A stretch of 6,485 nt of DNA from Anaerolineaceae bacterium (GTDB taxonomy: Bacteria > Chloroflexota > Anaerolineae > Anaerolineales > Anaerolineaceae): positions 7,098-13,582 of the forward strand of contig PMIV01000203.1 of the NCBI GenBank assembly GCA_003158355.1. Direction: 5' to 3'. Shown here one piece after another: positions 1-5,875 of the stretch. Made by a program: the position numbers and the translations under genes. Below the pieces are notes generated by a model, which searched no databases, was not told the origin of the DNA, and was given only the letters and a program-made list of their open reading frames with translations. Position 1 is the first letter of the stretch; the number at the start of each line of letters is the position of its first letter.

Positions 1-125
1 GTGGCCGGGTTCATCGTCCCTGCGCCCACTTGCGTGTAGTAAGGCTGCCAGATGAGACAGCCGTGGTCTGCCCAGAACTTTTGCAGTGTCATGATCACGG
101 ATTGAAAATCGAGGGGTTGCGTCAT
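1..125 (-). CDS. glyQ: Glycyl-tRNA synthetase alpha subunit (or alpha part of a fused GlyQS), N-terminal fragment
   Basis: This is the 5' end of a gene that runs off the left edge; 41 whole codons are visible. The enzyme charges tRNA-Gly with glycine in the cytoplasm, and this bacterial type normally works as alpha2beta2 or as a fused alpha-beta chain. The peptide starts [20 protein letters not shown] and continues with GCLIWQPY and VGAGTMNPA, matching the conserved GlyQ N-terminus (family pattern: LQ-x-(F/Y)W, GC-x-I-x-QP, VGAGT-x-x-P). The ATG at 125 is preceded by AGGAGG (133-138) with a 7-nt spacer, so the start is firm. It is transcribed away from the toxin-antitoxin operon and is the only clear housekeeping gene here, which makes it the likely chromosomal anchor. 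Whether it is fused to the beta part cannot be seen. Confidence 0.92.
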   Translation of the reverse strand, partial: MTQPLDFQSVIMTLQKFWADHGCLIWQPYYTQVGAGTMNPA

Positions 126-132
126 AATTTTT

Positions 133-151
133 CCTCCTACCGAATGGCAGG
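133..151 (-). promoter_or_regulatory. glyQ Shine-Dalgarno overlapped by a small hairpin
   Basis: On the minus strand CCTGCC (146-151), loop ATTC, GGTAGG (136-141) can form a 6-bp stem with one G-T pair. Its 3' arm covers the first AGG of the AGGAGG ribosome binding site (133-138). It could lower glyQ translation slightly or be incidental; only the ribosome binding site itself is secure. Confidence 0.45.
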
Positions 152-170
152 TAATTGATTGAGTTGCCCC

Positions 171-198
171 ATTATACCGCAGAGAGGCAGGCTCACAA
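171..198 (-). promoter_or_regulatory. Probable glyQ promoter
   Basis: Read on the minus strand, a perfect -10 TATAAT (171-176) is preceded after 16 nt by TTGTGA (193-198, 4 of 6 bases of the -35 consensus). Transcription would start near 165, leaving a leader of about 40 nt before the glyQ ATG, too short for a T-box. Confidence 0.5.
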
Positions 199-259
199 AT
201 AACATGGCAAAGGGATTGAATATTCACATCAATACATAAAATAGATACATATTGAAATA

Positions 260-280
260 TGCTATACTACTACGTAGTAG
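260..280 (+). promoter_or_regulatory. Promoter and operator palindrome of the MazF-type toxin-antitoxin operon
   Basis: An extended -10 (TG at 260-261, one base, TATACT at 263-268) is overlapped by the perfect 14-bp palindrome CTACTACGTAGTAG (267-280), centred at 273.5. No good -35 is visible, as is common with an extended -10. Ribbon-helix-helix antitoxins usually repress their own operon through such palindromes, so this is the likely autoregulatory operator. Confidence 0.7.
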
Positions 281-307
281 ATTTAATAATTGAGGATGGG
301 GCGATCG

Positions 308-559
308 ATGCGGGCTCAAAAAAGTGTCAAGAAGAGATTTAACATCATTCTGGATGAATCCACCCAGGAGTACCTGGTTGCTGCTGCCAGGGAGCGCAAT
401 ATTTCAACCTCTGAATTGATCCGCGAGCTGATCAATGGGATGAAGCAAAAAGAGAATCAAAGATTATTACGAGAGGCTGCCCTGTCTTTATACGATATAT
501 ACGCGGCTGATAAAGAGCTGACCGAATTTACTTCCTTGGACGGCGAGGATTACTTATGA
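308..559 (+). CDS. Ribbon-helix-helix (CopG/MazE/PemI-like) antitoxin
   Basis: The protein is 83 residues long. Residues 7-14 (VKKRFNII) would form the DNA-binding beta strand. Two helices follow, about 17-30 and 34-46, joined by a NIS turn (31-33), which is the ribbon-helix-helix layout. The acidic C-terminal tail (about 62-83, ending DGEDYL) is the kind of flexible region that wraps around a MazF toxin. Its role would be to neutralise the downstream toxin and repress the operon. The start is not certain: TTG 290 and ATG 296 are in frame, but ATG 296 directly abuts the GAGG at 292-295, leaving no spacer, while ATG 308 has that GAGG and further purines upstream (12-nt spacer) and gives a normal length. 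Its TGA overlaps the toxin ATG (ATGA), indicating translational coupling. The family call is firm; the exact subfamily is not. Confidence 0.82.
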   Translation: MRAQKSVKKRFNIILDESTQEYLVAAARERNISTSELIRELINGMKQKENQRLLREAALSLYDIYAADKELTEFTSLDGEDYL

Positions 560-912
560 CTGCCAGGCGGGGGGAAGTGTGGAAAGTGCGCCTTAACCCG
601 ACCAAGGGGTCAGAGATCAACAAAGAGCGCCCGTGCGTGGTCGTTAACAATGACGCCATTGGGGTGCTGCCATTGAAGATCATTATCCCGGTCACCGAAT
701 GGAAAGATCGCTACGCGGCTGCCCCCTGGTTGATAGCGCTTGAAGTGACAGCCAAAAACGGATTAACCAAAAAGTCCGCGGCGGATACTTTTCAAGTCCG
801 CTCGATTGCGCAGGAGCGCTTTGTCGAAAAATTGGGCGACTTGTGCGCGGATGACCTGAAACGTGTTGAAACCGGTTTGCTTGTTTCGCTGGGAATACCG
901 GTTAAAGAATAA
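556..912 (+). CDS. mazF: MazF/PemK-family endoribonuclease toxin
   Basis: This 118-residue protein has the normal MazF length and opens with the family signature RRGEVW (4-9), then LNPTKGSEINKERPCVVV (13-30) and IIPVT (43-47). R25 in the ERP motif and T47 in PVT correspond to the conserved Arg and Ser/Thr of the MazF active site (R25 and T48 in the B. subtilis enzyme). MazF toxins cut single-stranded mRNA at short sequence motifs and stop growth when the antitoxin is lost. The ATG overlaps the antitoxin stop in ATGA, with GAGG at 545-548 as ribosome binding site (7-nt spacer). The gene looks intact with all key residues. The cleavage motif cannot be read from the sequence. Confidence 0.93.
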   Translation: MTARRGEVWKVRLNPTKGSEINKERPCVVVNNDAIGVLPLKIIIPVTEWKDRYAAAPWLIALEVTAKNGLTKKSAADTFQVRSIAQERFVEKLGDLCADDLKRVETGLLVSLGIPVKE

Positions 913-922
913 TTTGCGTATT

Positions 923-942
923 GCCTCCCCTGAGGGAGAGGC
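923..942 (+). other. GC-rich hairpin just downstream of mazF
   Basis: GCCTC-CCC, loop TGA, GGG-A-GAGGC folds into an 8-bp stem with a single bulged A. There is no T-tract after it, so it is not a classical terminator. It may protect the mRNA 3' end or be the remnant of one. Confidence 0.4.
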
Positions 943-979
943 CGGTTGAACAGTGTGGCGTAAGGTATGTAATGATGAA

Positions 980-1014
980 CCCCCTGGAGAATTTCTCTGG
1001 GGGAACTTTTTTTT
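980..1014 (+). terminator. Rho-independent terminator of the antitoxin-mazF operon
   Basis: CCCCC (980-984) pairs with GGGGG (999-1003), with an inner GAGA/TCTC pairing across a small internal loop, followed within a few bases by eight consecutive T (1007-1014). It lies 67 bp after the mazF stop and separates the operon from the AT-rich leader of the next gene. Confidence 0.75.
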
Positions 1015-1086
1015 ACCATAGTTATACTGTAAAAAATTGAAAATTAAAGGTCCCCTTCGGTTACATTTTCCCGTGAGGCATTACGA

Positions 1087-1099
1087 GGTTGCGTCATAA
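1087..1099. repeat. 13-bp direct repeat of the glyQ start region
   Basis: GGTTGCGTCATAA here is identical to 115-127, where it covers the glyQ start codon (read from the other strand). The two copies bracket the whole MazF-type toxin-antitoxin operon. The match could be an insertion boundary scar or chance; no longer homology is visible around it. Confidence 0.35.
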
Positions 1100-1209
1100 G
1101 AACTACTAATCACCGTTTTAATAGGGATTAAAAAGCTAAAATTTGATCACACCTCAGTAATGAAAATTATATTTCGAAAAAAATTGATATTTATCTAAAT
1201 ATTTTTTCA

Positions 1210-1228
1210 AATGTATAATAAATACATT
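1210..1228 (+). promoter_or_regulatory. Candidate promoter/operator of the AIPR gene
   Basis: A perfect -10 TATAAT (1214-1219) is embedded in a perfect inverted repeat: AATGTAT (1210-1216), 5-nt gap, ATACATT (1222-1228). The -35 is poor (TTATCT at 1191-1196, 17-nt spacer). A repressor bound here would block RNA polymerase. The region is so AT-rich that a chance -10 is possible. Confidence 0.4.
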
Positions 1229-1335
1229 ATTCTTTTGGGTGGAAATTAATTTTTAAATTTTCAAGTGGCCACCTGTAGAAACTATTATTAAATCCTTGAA
1301 AATTAGGTTATTGATTTTAAAAAAGCAGAGGATAT

Positions 1336-3102
1336 ATGACAGAAAAAATAGAGAATAACTTGTATACCTTTAGATATGCATACGAAAATGACAAAGAGAT
1401 ACAGAAATATGGTTGTAGCTCTTTGTCTTTGTTTACATTGTCTCTATATTTACAAATAGATGATATTAATGAATTCGCTTCAAATTATGTTACTGATGGG
1501 GGAAATGATAAAAAGATTGATATTTGTTACTTTGATGAAGAATCTCAACATTTAATAATTGTTCAAAGCTACATTTCAAAGGGTTGGAATAGACAATCTG
1601 CATTGGACAAAGCGAGCGATTTAGATATTGCGATTGCTTGGCTATTTTCGGCTAATATTGCTGATGTTCCTATTGATTTACAGACCAGAGTAGTCGAGAT
1701 TAGAAATGCAATTGCGGAAAATGAAATTCGTAAAATCGAATTGTTGTACATACACAATTGTCCTGAAAGCGCAAACATCTCTGATGAATTAAAAACAGCG
1801 ACTGCTTTATTACGCGATGTTTTGAAAAAAGATCTTCATTCCTTCGAGGGTTCGGTTGAAATTTCGTATAAGGAATTTGGCTTAAATCAAATTGAATCTC
1901 TTTATAAGTCTAAAGGCAGTCAAATCATTATTGATAGTTGGATTTCAGTGCCAACTTCCAATCTTTATCTAGAAGAAAAAAAAGGTGATTGGAAGGCAAT
2001 ATTGACTTCCGTCCCTGCTTCATGGATTCACGATTTGTATCGAGAGCACGGAGATAATCTATTTAGCGCGGATTATCGTGGGTATTTGGGAAGTAATGAT
2101 AGAGAAAATAATATAAATCGGCAAATTGTAGAGACTGCTGAAGGAGATCCAATTAATTTTTGGGTTTTTAATAATGGGATAACTGCATTAACAAACCAAA
2201 TTGATTTCAAAGAGAAAGAACAAAGAATTCAGGGAATTTCCATAATAAATGGTGCCCAAACAACTGGTGCACTTGGTAACACAAGCAAAGAATCAACTCA
2301 ACAAGCAAGAGTTTTATTGAGAATAATTTCTTGTAATTCCGCTCAACTCATTGACGATATTATTTTATACAACAATACGCAAAATGCAATTAAACCGGAA
2401 GATATCAGGAGCAAAGACCCAAGGCAGAACCAAATCCAGCAAAACTTTGCGTTATATAAGATTCATTATTCATATCGGAGAAATGAAAAAAGAGTTTCAA
2501 AAAATAGTATAACGGACAAATCAGTTGCAGCCGCGATTTGTGCATTTCATGGGAACCCACAAGTCTCTTTTAGAAATCCTAAAAAGATTTTTAAGGATGA
2601 TGATACATATAATATGGTTTTTCCAAATAACATATGCGTAGAGCACATATTTTTAATTAGATCACTAAGTATCGCAATAGATGAAATTAAGCAAGAATTA
2701 AAAGAGAAAAACAACAAAGGAACAGAAACAGAACAAGATAGAAAGCAACTAAAATTTCTTAAATATTCAGCTTCCAAGCACTTTGTGTTTTTCTTAGTTG
2801 GCTTTTTAGCTGAAGAAATAATGAATACAAGAGCTACAAATATTTATGAGTGGAAATGCAAAAAGGAGTTTGTTTCTATTGAGAATAAATCACTGATCTT
2901 TTCATGGAAAAAGGTGTTACAGGCAATGTTGCCAAATATTATTATGATTCTCGAAAAGCAGGGTGAAGAAGCTTACTATGATGTTCCAAGAAGTGATAAA
3001 AAGTCAAGAGAAGTAGCAACGGAATTAAAAACTCTCCTTTCATCTCTTGAACCGGTTTATAGAATACTATTTATGGACTTAAGGAAACGAACATCAATTT
3101 GA
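1336..3102 (+). CDS. AIPR-family (abortive infection phage resistance) protein
   Basis: This 588-residue cytoplasmic protein carries the core signatures of the AIPR family (Pfam AIPR): FWVFNNGIT (275-283), IINGAQTTGAL (303-313) and LYNNTQNAIKPEDIRS (344-359). The N-terminus has a PD-(D/E)XK-like stretch, GGNDKKIDICYF (55-66) then LIIVQSY (73-79). D62 and Q77 fit the nuclease pattern, but the expected lysine is Y79, with K82 three residues later. The C-terminal 200 residues are helical and lysine-rich. Family members are linked to phage resistance, first noted in lactococcal abortive infection; the mechanism is not settled, though nuclease activity is suspected. The start has AGAGG at 1327-1331, close to the ATG. 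The gene is alone on its strand, strongly AT-rich relative to its neighbours (a sign of transfer), and ends 15 bp from the convergent endonuclease gene. Confidence 0.85.
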   Translation: MTEKIENNLYTFRYAYENDKEIQKYGCSSLSLFTLSLYLQIDDINEFASNYVTDGGNDKKIDICYFDEESQHLIIVQSYISKGWNRQSALDKASDLDIAIAWLFSANIADVPIDLQTRVVEIRNAIAENEIRKIELLYIHNCPESANISDELKTATALLRDVLKKDLHSFEGSVEISYKEFGLNQIESLYKSKGSQIIIDSWISVPTSNLYLEEKKGDWKAILTSVPASWIHDLYREHGDNLFSADYRGYLGSNDRENNINRQIVETAEGDPINFWVFNNGITALTNQIDFKEKEQRIQGISIINGAQTTGALGNTSKESTQQARVLLRIISCNSAQLIDDIILYNNTQNAIKPEDIRSKDPRQNQIQQNFALYKIHYSYRRNEKRVSKNSITDKSVAAAICAFHGNPQVSFRNPKKIFKDDDTYNMVFPNNICVEHIFLIRSLSIAIDEIKQELKEKNNKGTETEQDRKQLKFLKYSASKHFVFFLVGFLAEEIMNTRATNIYEWKCKKEFVSIENKSLIFSWKKVLQAMLPNIIMILEKQGEEAYYDVPRSDKKSREVATELKTLLSSLEPVYRILFMDLRKRTSI

Positions 3103-3117
3103 TCTTTTTCAAAAAAA

Positions 3118-3852
3118 TTAAACTTTTCCAGAATTAAATTCCACCAGTTTATTCCAATCGATTTCACCTGATGCTTTACAAAATGTTTCGGAGAATTCTC
3201 GTGTAAAGCGGTTGATCATGTTTGCCAGCAGGGCAACATACTCATCATTATTTTTCTTGGCTTCGAACCCCAAAGGTTCGATAATATCCAGATACAAATT
3301 GTCATTTCTTGAGATCATTTCCCAAAAACTCTGCCCGCAGTATTTGTAATAATCCCCCTTGTCGGGGTTTTTATCCCTGCCGTAACAGCAGCCGTTTACG
3401 GCCACAATATTCAGTTTGGAATTGCTGGTTCTTAAAGCTTTTTTAGCTTTGATGAAATCCTCTTTCATTTTGGTAATTTGCGAAGAATTTCCCCAACTGG
3501 GTCCGGATTTTATTGTGACGATGTACCTTATTCCATTATCATCAAATTCCAGGTCGATTCCTGTGATCCCGGATTTCCGACCACCATAAACCTTCGAATT
3601 AATAAAAATTGCCAATCCTTCCAGCCAATTCCCAAAAATCGTTTCTTCATTTGACGAAATATGGGCTTCAATACAACTTCGCACAATCGTCTCTGAAGTC
3701 AACATGTTTTTGGCTTTATACAGATATGGATTTTTTCGACTGAGGATGCCGCTCAGTCTCAGCGTATTTAAACCTTCCAGTTTGGTTTGGTGGAATTCGC
3801 AAATATGATCATGAACATAATTCTGAACGTCTATAAGTTCGAGCTTATTCAT
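3118..3852 (-). CDS. PmeII-like type II restriction endonuclease
   Basis: This 244-residue protein is the likely nuclease partner of the methyltransferase just upstream. Visible blocks are NPYLYKAKNMLTSE (41-54), SSNEETIFGNWLEGLAIF (66-83), GIDLEF (98-103), TIKSGPSWGNSSQ (113-125) and VNGCCYGRD (152-160); I recognise these from the PmeII-type family. D100, E102 and the IKSG lysine K115 fit a PD-(D/E)XK active site, with T113 where Asp/Glu is usual, so the missing acid may come from E69, E70 or E79. The start at 3852 is chosen because GGGAGGG (3860-3866) lies 7 nt upstream; the in-frame ATG at 3879 has no ribosome binding site and would add only nine residues. It overlaps the methyltransferase end by 8 nt, so translation is probably coupled. 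The recognition site is unknown. Confidence 0.8.
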   Translation of the reverse strand: MNKLELIDVQNYVHDHICEFHQTKLEGLNTLRLSGILSRKNPYLYKAKNMLTSETIVRSCIEAHISSNEETIFGNWLEGLAIFINSKVYGGRKSGITGIDLEFDDNGIRYIVTIKSGPSWGNSSQITKMKEDFIKAKKALRTSNSKLNIVAVNGCCYGRDKNPDKGDYYKYCGQSFWEMISRNDNLYLDIIEPLGFEAKKNNDEYVALLANMINRFTREFSETFCKASGEIDWNKLVEFNSGKV

Positions 3853-4903
3853 CTTTTTTCCCTCCCTTGTTTTTTTCATTTTGCAGGCGGTTGATTGCTA
3901 ATTTGCAATATTCCTCGCTGATATCAATGCCGAGATACTTTCTTCCCAGACCGCTGGCTGCCACGCATGTGGTTCCCGAACCATTAAATGGATCGAGAAT
4001 AACATCACCGGGCTGGGTGAAAAGCTTGATAAACCACTCCGGCAGAGCAACTGGAAAAGCTGCGGAGTGTTGTTGGTTGTAGCATTCAGTTGCCATGTAT
4101 AAAACATTGCTGGGGTAAACCATATCGCGCCCAACCCAATTGGAAATATTTTTCCCAAATCCACTACCAACTTTGGAGTTGTCTCTATGTTTATCTGTTT
4201 CCGAAAGATTCTTTAGTCGTGTTTTGGCCCAATCGCCAACAGGAACCATTACTTCATCCTGATACATCTTGAAGTCACGCTGTTTTGTGAATTGAAGCAA
4301 ACGTTCCCAGCTATCCCGAAAGCGGTTTGACCATTTTCCAGGATGACTGTTTTTTTTATGCCACATATATTCCTCGGTCCACAACCAACCCCTTTTTCGC
4401 ATTTCAAGGATTAGTTCAAGTACATAAGTAGACCGCTCTCCATTGACTACTCTTTCTTTGATATTTAAAACAAATGAACCGCTGGGTTTAAGCACCCGAT
4501 AGAATTGGTCAGCTTTTGGCAAGAACCATTCTACATATTTGTCAGGTTTAATTCCGCCATAAGTAGAAGTTCTTTGATCTGCATAGGGGGGGGAAGTGAA
4601 GATTAAATCAACAGAGGCATCCGGGATGGCTTTCAGGACATCCTCGCAATTTCCTTGAATAATATGATCGGTAAAATCAAGAGGAATATATTCCCGTTCT
4701 TGTTCGGTTTCGGTAAATAAAGGTATTTGTAAGGTTTTGTATTCTGCGGCGGTTTCCCGCACTGAATAAACGGTAATGAGATTTTCTGTCATGGGCTTAA
4801 GTATAGTTGAAAAGTAAGTTGAATTGATTAAATCGGTTTCCATTTCTGGTAATTCCCCTTGGCTGTTAGAATAAAACTCAAAGTATCTACTCACAGGATA
4901 CAT
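3845..4903 (-). CDS. Site-specific DNA methyltransferase, beta class (SPPY, probably N4-cytosine)
   Basis: The protein transfers a methyl group from S-adenosylmethionine to an exocyclic amino group in DNA and would protect the host from the partner endonuclease. In 352 residues, the catalytic motif IV TSPPY (103-107) comes before the AdoMet-binding motif I DPFNGSGTT (304-312), the order of beta-class enzymes; the C-terminus GRKYLGIDISEEYC (320-333) completes the fold. SPPY is typical of N4-cytosine enzymes, though adenine targets cannot be excluded. The start is uncertain. ATG 4903 lacks a ribosome binding site but has a -10-like TAGAAT 8 nt upstream, compatible with a leaderless mRNA. ATG 4843 (residue 21) has AAGGGG upstream with an 11-nt spacer, and the first 40 residues show no conserved motif. 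It lies first in a two-gene operon with the endonuclease. Confidence 0.9.
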   Translation of the reverse strand: MYPVSRYFEFYSNSQGELPEMETDLINSTYFSTILKPMTENLITVYSVRETAAEYKTLQIPLFTETEQEREYIPLDFTDHIIQGNCEDVLKAIPDASVDLIFTSPPYADQRTSTYGGIKPDKYVEWFLPKADQFYRVLKPSGSFVLNIKERVVNGERSTYVLELILEMRKRGWLWTEEYMWHKKNSHPGKWSNRFRDSWERLLQFTKQRDFKMYQDEVMVPVGDWAKTRLKNLSETDKHRDNSKVGSGFGKNISNWVGRDMVYPSNVLYMATECYNQQHSAAFPVALPEWFIKLFTQPGDVILDPFNGSGTTCVAASGLGRKYLGIDISEEYCKLAINRLQNEKNKGGKKDE

Positions 4904-4911
4904 AATTTGTA

Positions 4912-4917
4912 ATTCTA
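4912..4917 (-). promoter_or_regulatory. Possible -10 box for a leaderless methyltransferase transcript
   Basis: On the minus strand TAGAAT matches 5 of 6 bases of the -10 consensus and sits 8 nt before ATG 4903, so transcription would begin at or next to the start codon. The -35 region (CAGAAA) is weak. The repeat promoter at 5109-5137 is the alternative. Confidence 0.3.
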
Positions 4918-4969
4918 GAACGAGAATACGTTTATTTCTGGAATAATTCGTTAATTACTACCATTATTT

Positions 4970-5043
4970 GTCATTGCGAACCCTGCGTTGGTTGCAGGGT
5001 GACTCGTGCCAGTTCCATCGGTAAGCAATCTCACCCGCGGAAT
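4970..5043. repeat. Dispersed GTCATTGCGA-type intergenic repeat with internal hairpin
   Basis: The segment starts GTCATTGCGA and later reads AAGCAATCTC (5024-5033 region), the two ends of a well-known class of dispersed palindromic intergenic repeats seen in many environmental bacterial genomes. Inside, ACCCTGC (4980-4986) pairs with GCAGGGT (4994-5000) over a 7-nt loop. It is more GC-rich than its surroundings. It sits between the methyltransferase start and the repeat promoter, so it may have inserted into the operon leader. Recognition is from memory of the element; no second copy is in this window. Confidence 0.55.
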
Positions 5044-5099
5044 CTTTAATAAGTCATCTTTCCAAGAGTTTTAGGGTTCCCTGTGAGTAATTACAACTC

Positions 5100-5139
5100 A
5101 AATATGGAACAATAATTCTATTTCAATTATACATCAATT
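5100..5139 (-). repeat. 40-bp direct repeat, copy 1; putative promoter toward the methyltransferase
   Basis: This copy is identical to 5836-5875 at 37 of 40 positions. Read on the minus strand it contains TTGATG (5132-5137), a 17-nt spacer and TATTGT (5109-5114), a plausible sigma-70 promoter. Transcription would start near 5102, giving a leader of about 200 nt before the methyltransferase. AATT-starting blocks recur every 11 bp inside it, roughly one helical turn, as in a regulator-binding site. Just downstream (minus strand) lies the small inverted repeat TGAGT/ACTCA (5084-5100). Confidence 0.6.
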
Positions 5140-5176
5140 TTGGGACAATATTCTTGAATAGTTTTTTGAAGTCAGC

Positions 5177-5788
5177 CTATTTCAATTCAACAGGTATCTT
5201 TTTCCAAGACTCTTTCGCTTTTACCGTGTTACCTCCGGGGGCAGCGGCAGAATCGACTGAAATAAAATCAATGACTCCAATGTTCTTCATCCTTTTTTCT
5301 GCTTTGTTACCCATAGCTACGATCAGGGCATTGGGGAATAGTTTAAGTTGAGGAAGGAGAAACTTTTCAGCGCACTTTTTTTCAACATATTGGGGTATCT
5401 CTTCGTATCTTGGATTAACAGAACATAAAACTGAATTAGTGATCCAAACTTTCCGTAATCGTTCGTCAAACGATAAATCAGGCCAACACATATTCATGAT
5501 CAACCGAATGTTTTTATGAAATGCATCCATTCTTGTTTCAAATGCATGATAAGCATATTCATAGGCACTTTCCATCCCTGTATGCGTTTCACCGTCATGC
5601 GGGTCTCCGGGTTCAGCGCATACCAAGACCAATTTCACTTCTTCGATGGTTCCTGTGGCTCCCAAGAATCCTCTGGGTATAAAGCCTGCAGTCGGTTCCC
5701 ATTTCATGAAATTACAGTTATGTTCTAATTCAGAACAGGGTTTGTATGCTGCGTTGAGAATTTCAATGAGTTTTTTATTTAGTTCCAT
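5177..5788 (-). CDS. Uracil-DNA glycosylase superfamily protein (family 4/5-like, atypical)
   Basis: This 203-residue soluble protein follows the layout of Fe-S uracil-DNA glycosylases. An N-terminal cysteine pair, C18 and C25, is followed by LVLVCAEPGDPHDGE (53-67), resembling the GEAPG motif. ITNSVLC (116-122) then leads by a 16-residue gap to C139 and the helix KFLLPQL, followed by ALIVAMGNKA (154-163). The C122/C139 spacing and the TN-x-V-x-C motif mirror family 4/5 enzymes, so a 4Fe-4S cluster is possible. The usual C-terminal HPSP motif is missing; SAAAPGGN (180-187) stands in its place. It may remove a modified or deaminated base from DNA, but the substrate is unknown. ATG 5788 is chosen for GGGAGG at 5797-5802 (8-nt spacer); an upstream in-frame ATG at 5848 falls inside the repeat promoter. 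Confidence 0.65.
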   Translation of the reverse strand: MELNKKLIEILNAAYKPCSELEHNCNFMKWEPTAGFIPRGFLGATGTIEEVKLVLVCAEPGDPHDGETHTGMESAYEYAYHAFETRMDAFHKNIRLIMNMCWPDLSFDERLRKVWITNSVLCSVNPRYEEIPQYVEKKCAEKFLLPQLKLFPNALIVAMGNKAEKRMKNIGVIDFISVDSAAAPGGNTVKAKESWKKIPVELK

Positions 5789-5835
5789 TTTGGTTTCCTC
5801 CCTAAAAATTATTCTTGACTGATCGTATATAATTA

Positions 5836-5875
5836 AAATATGAAACAATATTTCTATTTCAATTTTACATCAATT
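5836..5875 (-). repeat. 40-bp direct repeat, copy 2; putative promoter of the glycosylase-like gene
   Basis: This is the second copy of the 5100-5139 repeat. On the minus strand it has TTGATG (5868-5873), 17 nt, TATTGT (5845-5850), with an expected start near 5838 and a leader of about 50 nt before ATG 5788. The three differences between copies (5107/5843, 5115/5851, 5129/5865) all lie outside the hexamers, which supports a conserved promoter function. Confidence 0.6.

Larger units (their letters stand above)
1015..1335. other. AT-rich intergenic leader before the AIPR gene
   Basis: No credible coding sequence is seen in these 321 bases. After about 1100 the region becomes very AT-rich, like the AIPR gene that follows. 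It holds the 13-bp repeat (1087-1099), the candidate promoter/operator (1210-1228) and a near-perfect palindrome, CA-A-GTGGCCAC-C-TG (1262-1275), in the likely untranslated leader. The palindrome could be a second regulator site. Confidence 0.6.

Noticed and set aside
126..200. T-box riboswitch in front of glyQ
   Set aside because: The leader is only about 40 nt from the predicted transcript start and lacks any T-box-like structure.
792..1019. 75-codon minus-strand frame over the mazF end and terminator
   Set aside because: It runs through the mazF coding region and the terminator stem and resembles no known protein.
3090..3125. Bidirectional terminator between the convergent AIPR and endonuclease genes
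   Set aside because: Only a 5-bp A/T-rich TTTGA/TCAAA stem overlapping the AIPR stop codon; too weak to call.
3853..3879. Upstream start for the endonuclease adding nine residues
   Set aside because: No ribosome binding site before ATG 3879, while ATG 3852 has GGGAGGG at ideal spacing.
3898..4272. Several open frames on both strands inside the methyltransferase
   Set aside because: They overlap a clearly conserved methyltransferase in other frames and have no ribosome binding sites or recognisable motifs.
5805..5833. Plus-strand promoter (TTGACT and TATAAT) upstream of the glycosylase-like gene
   Set aside because: The two boxes are only about 7 nt apart and no plus-strand gene follows.
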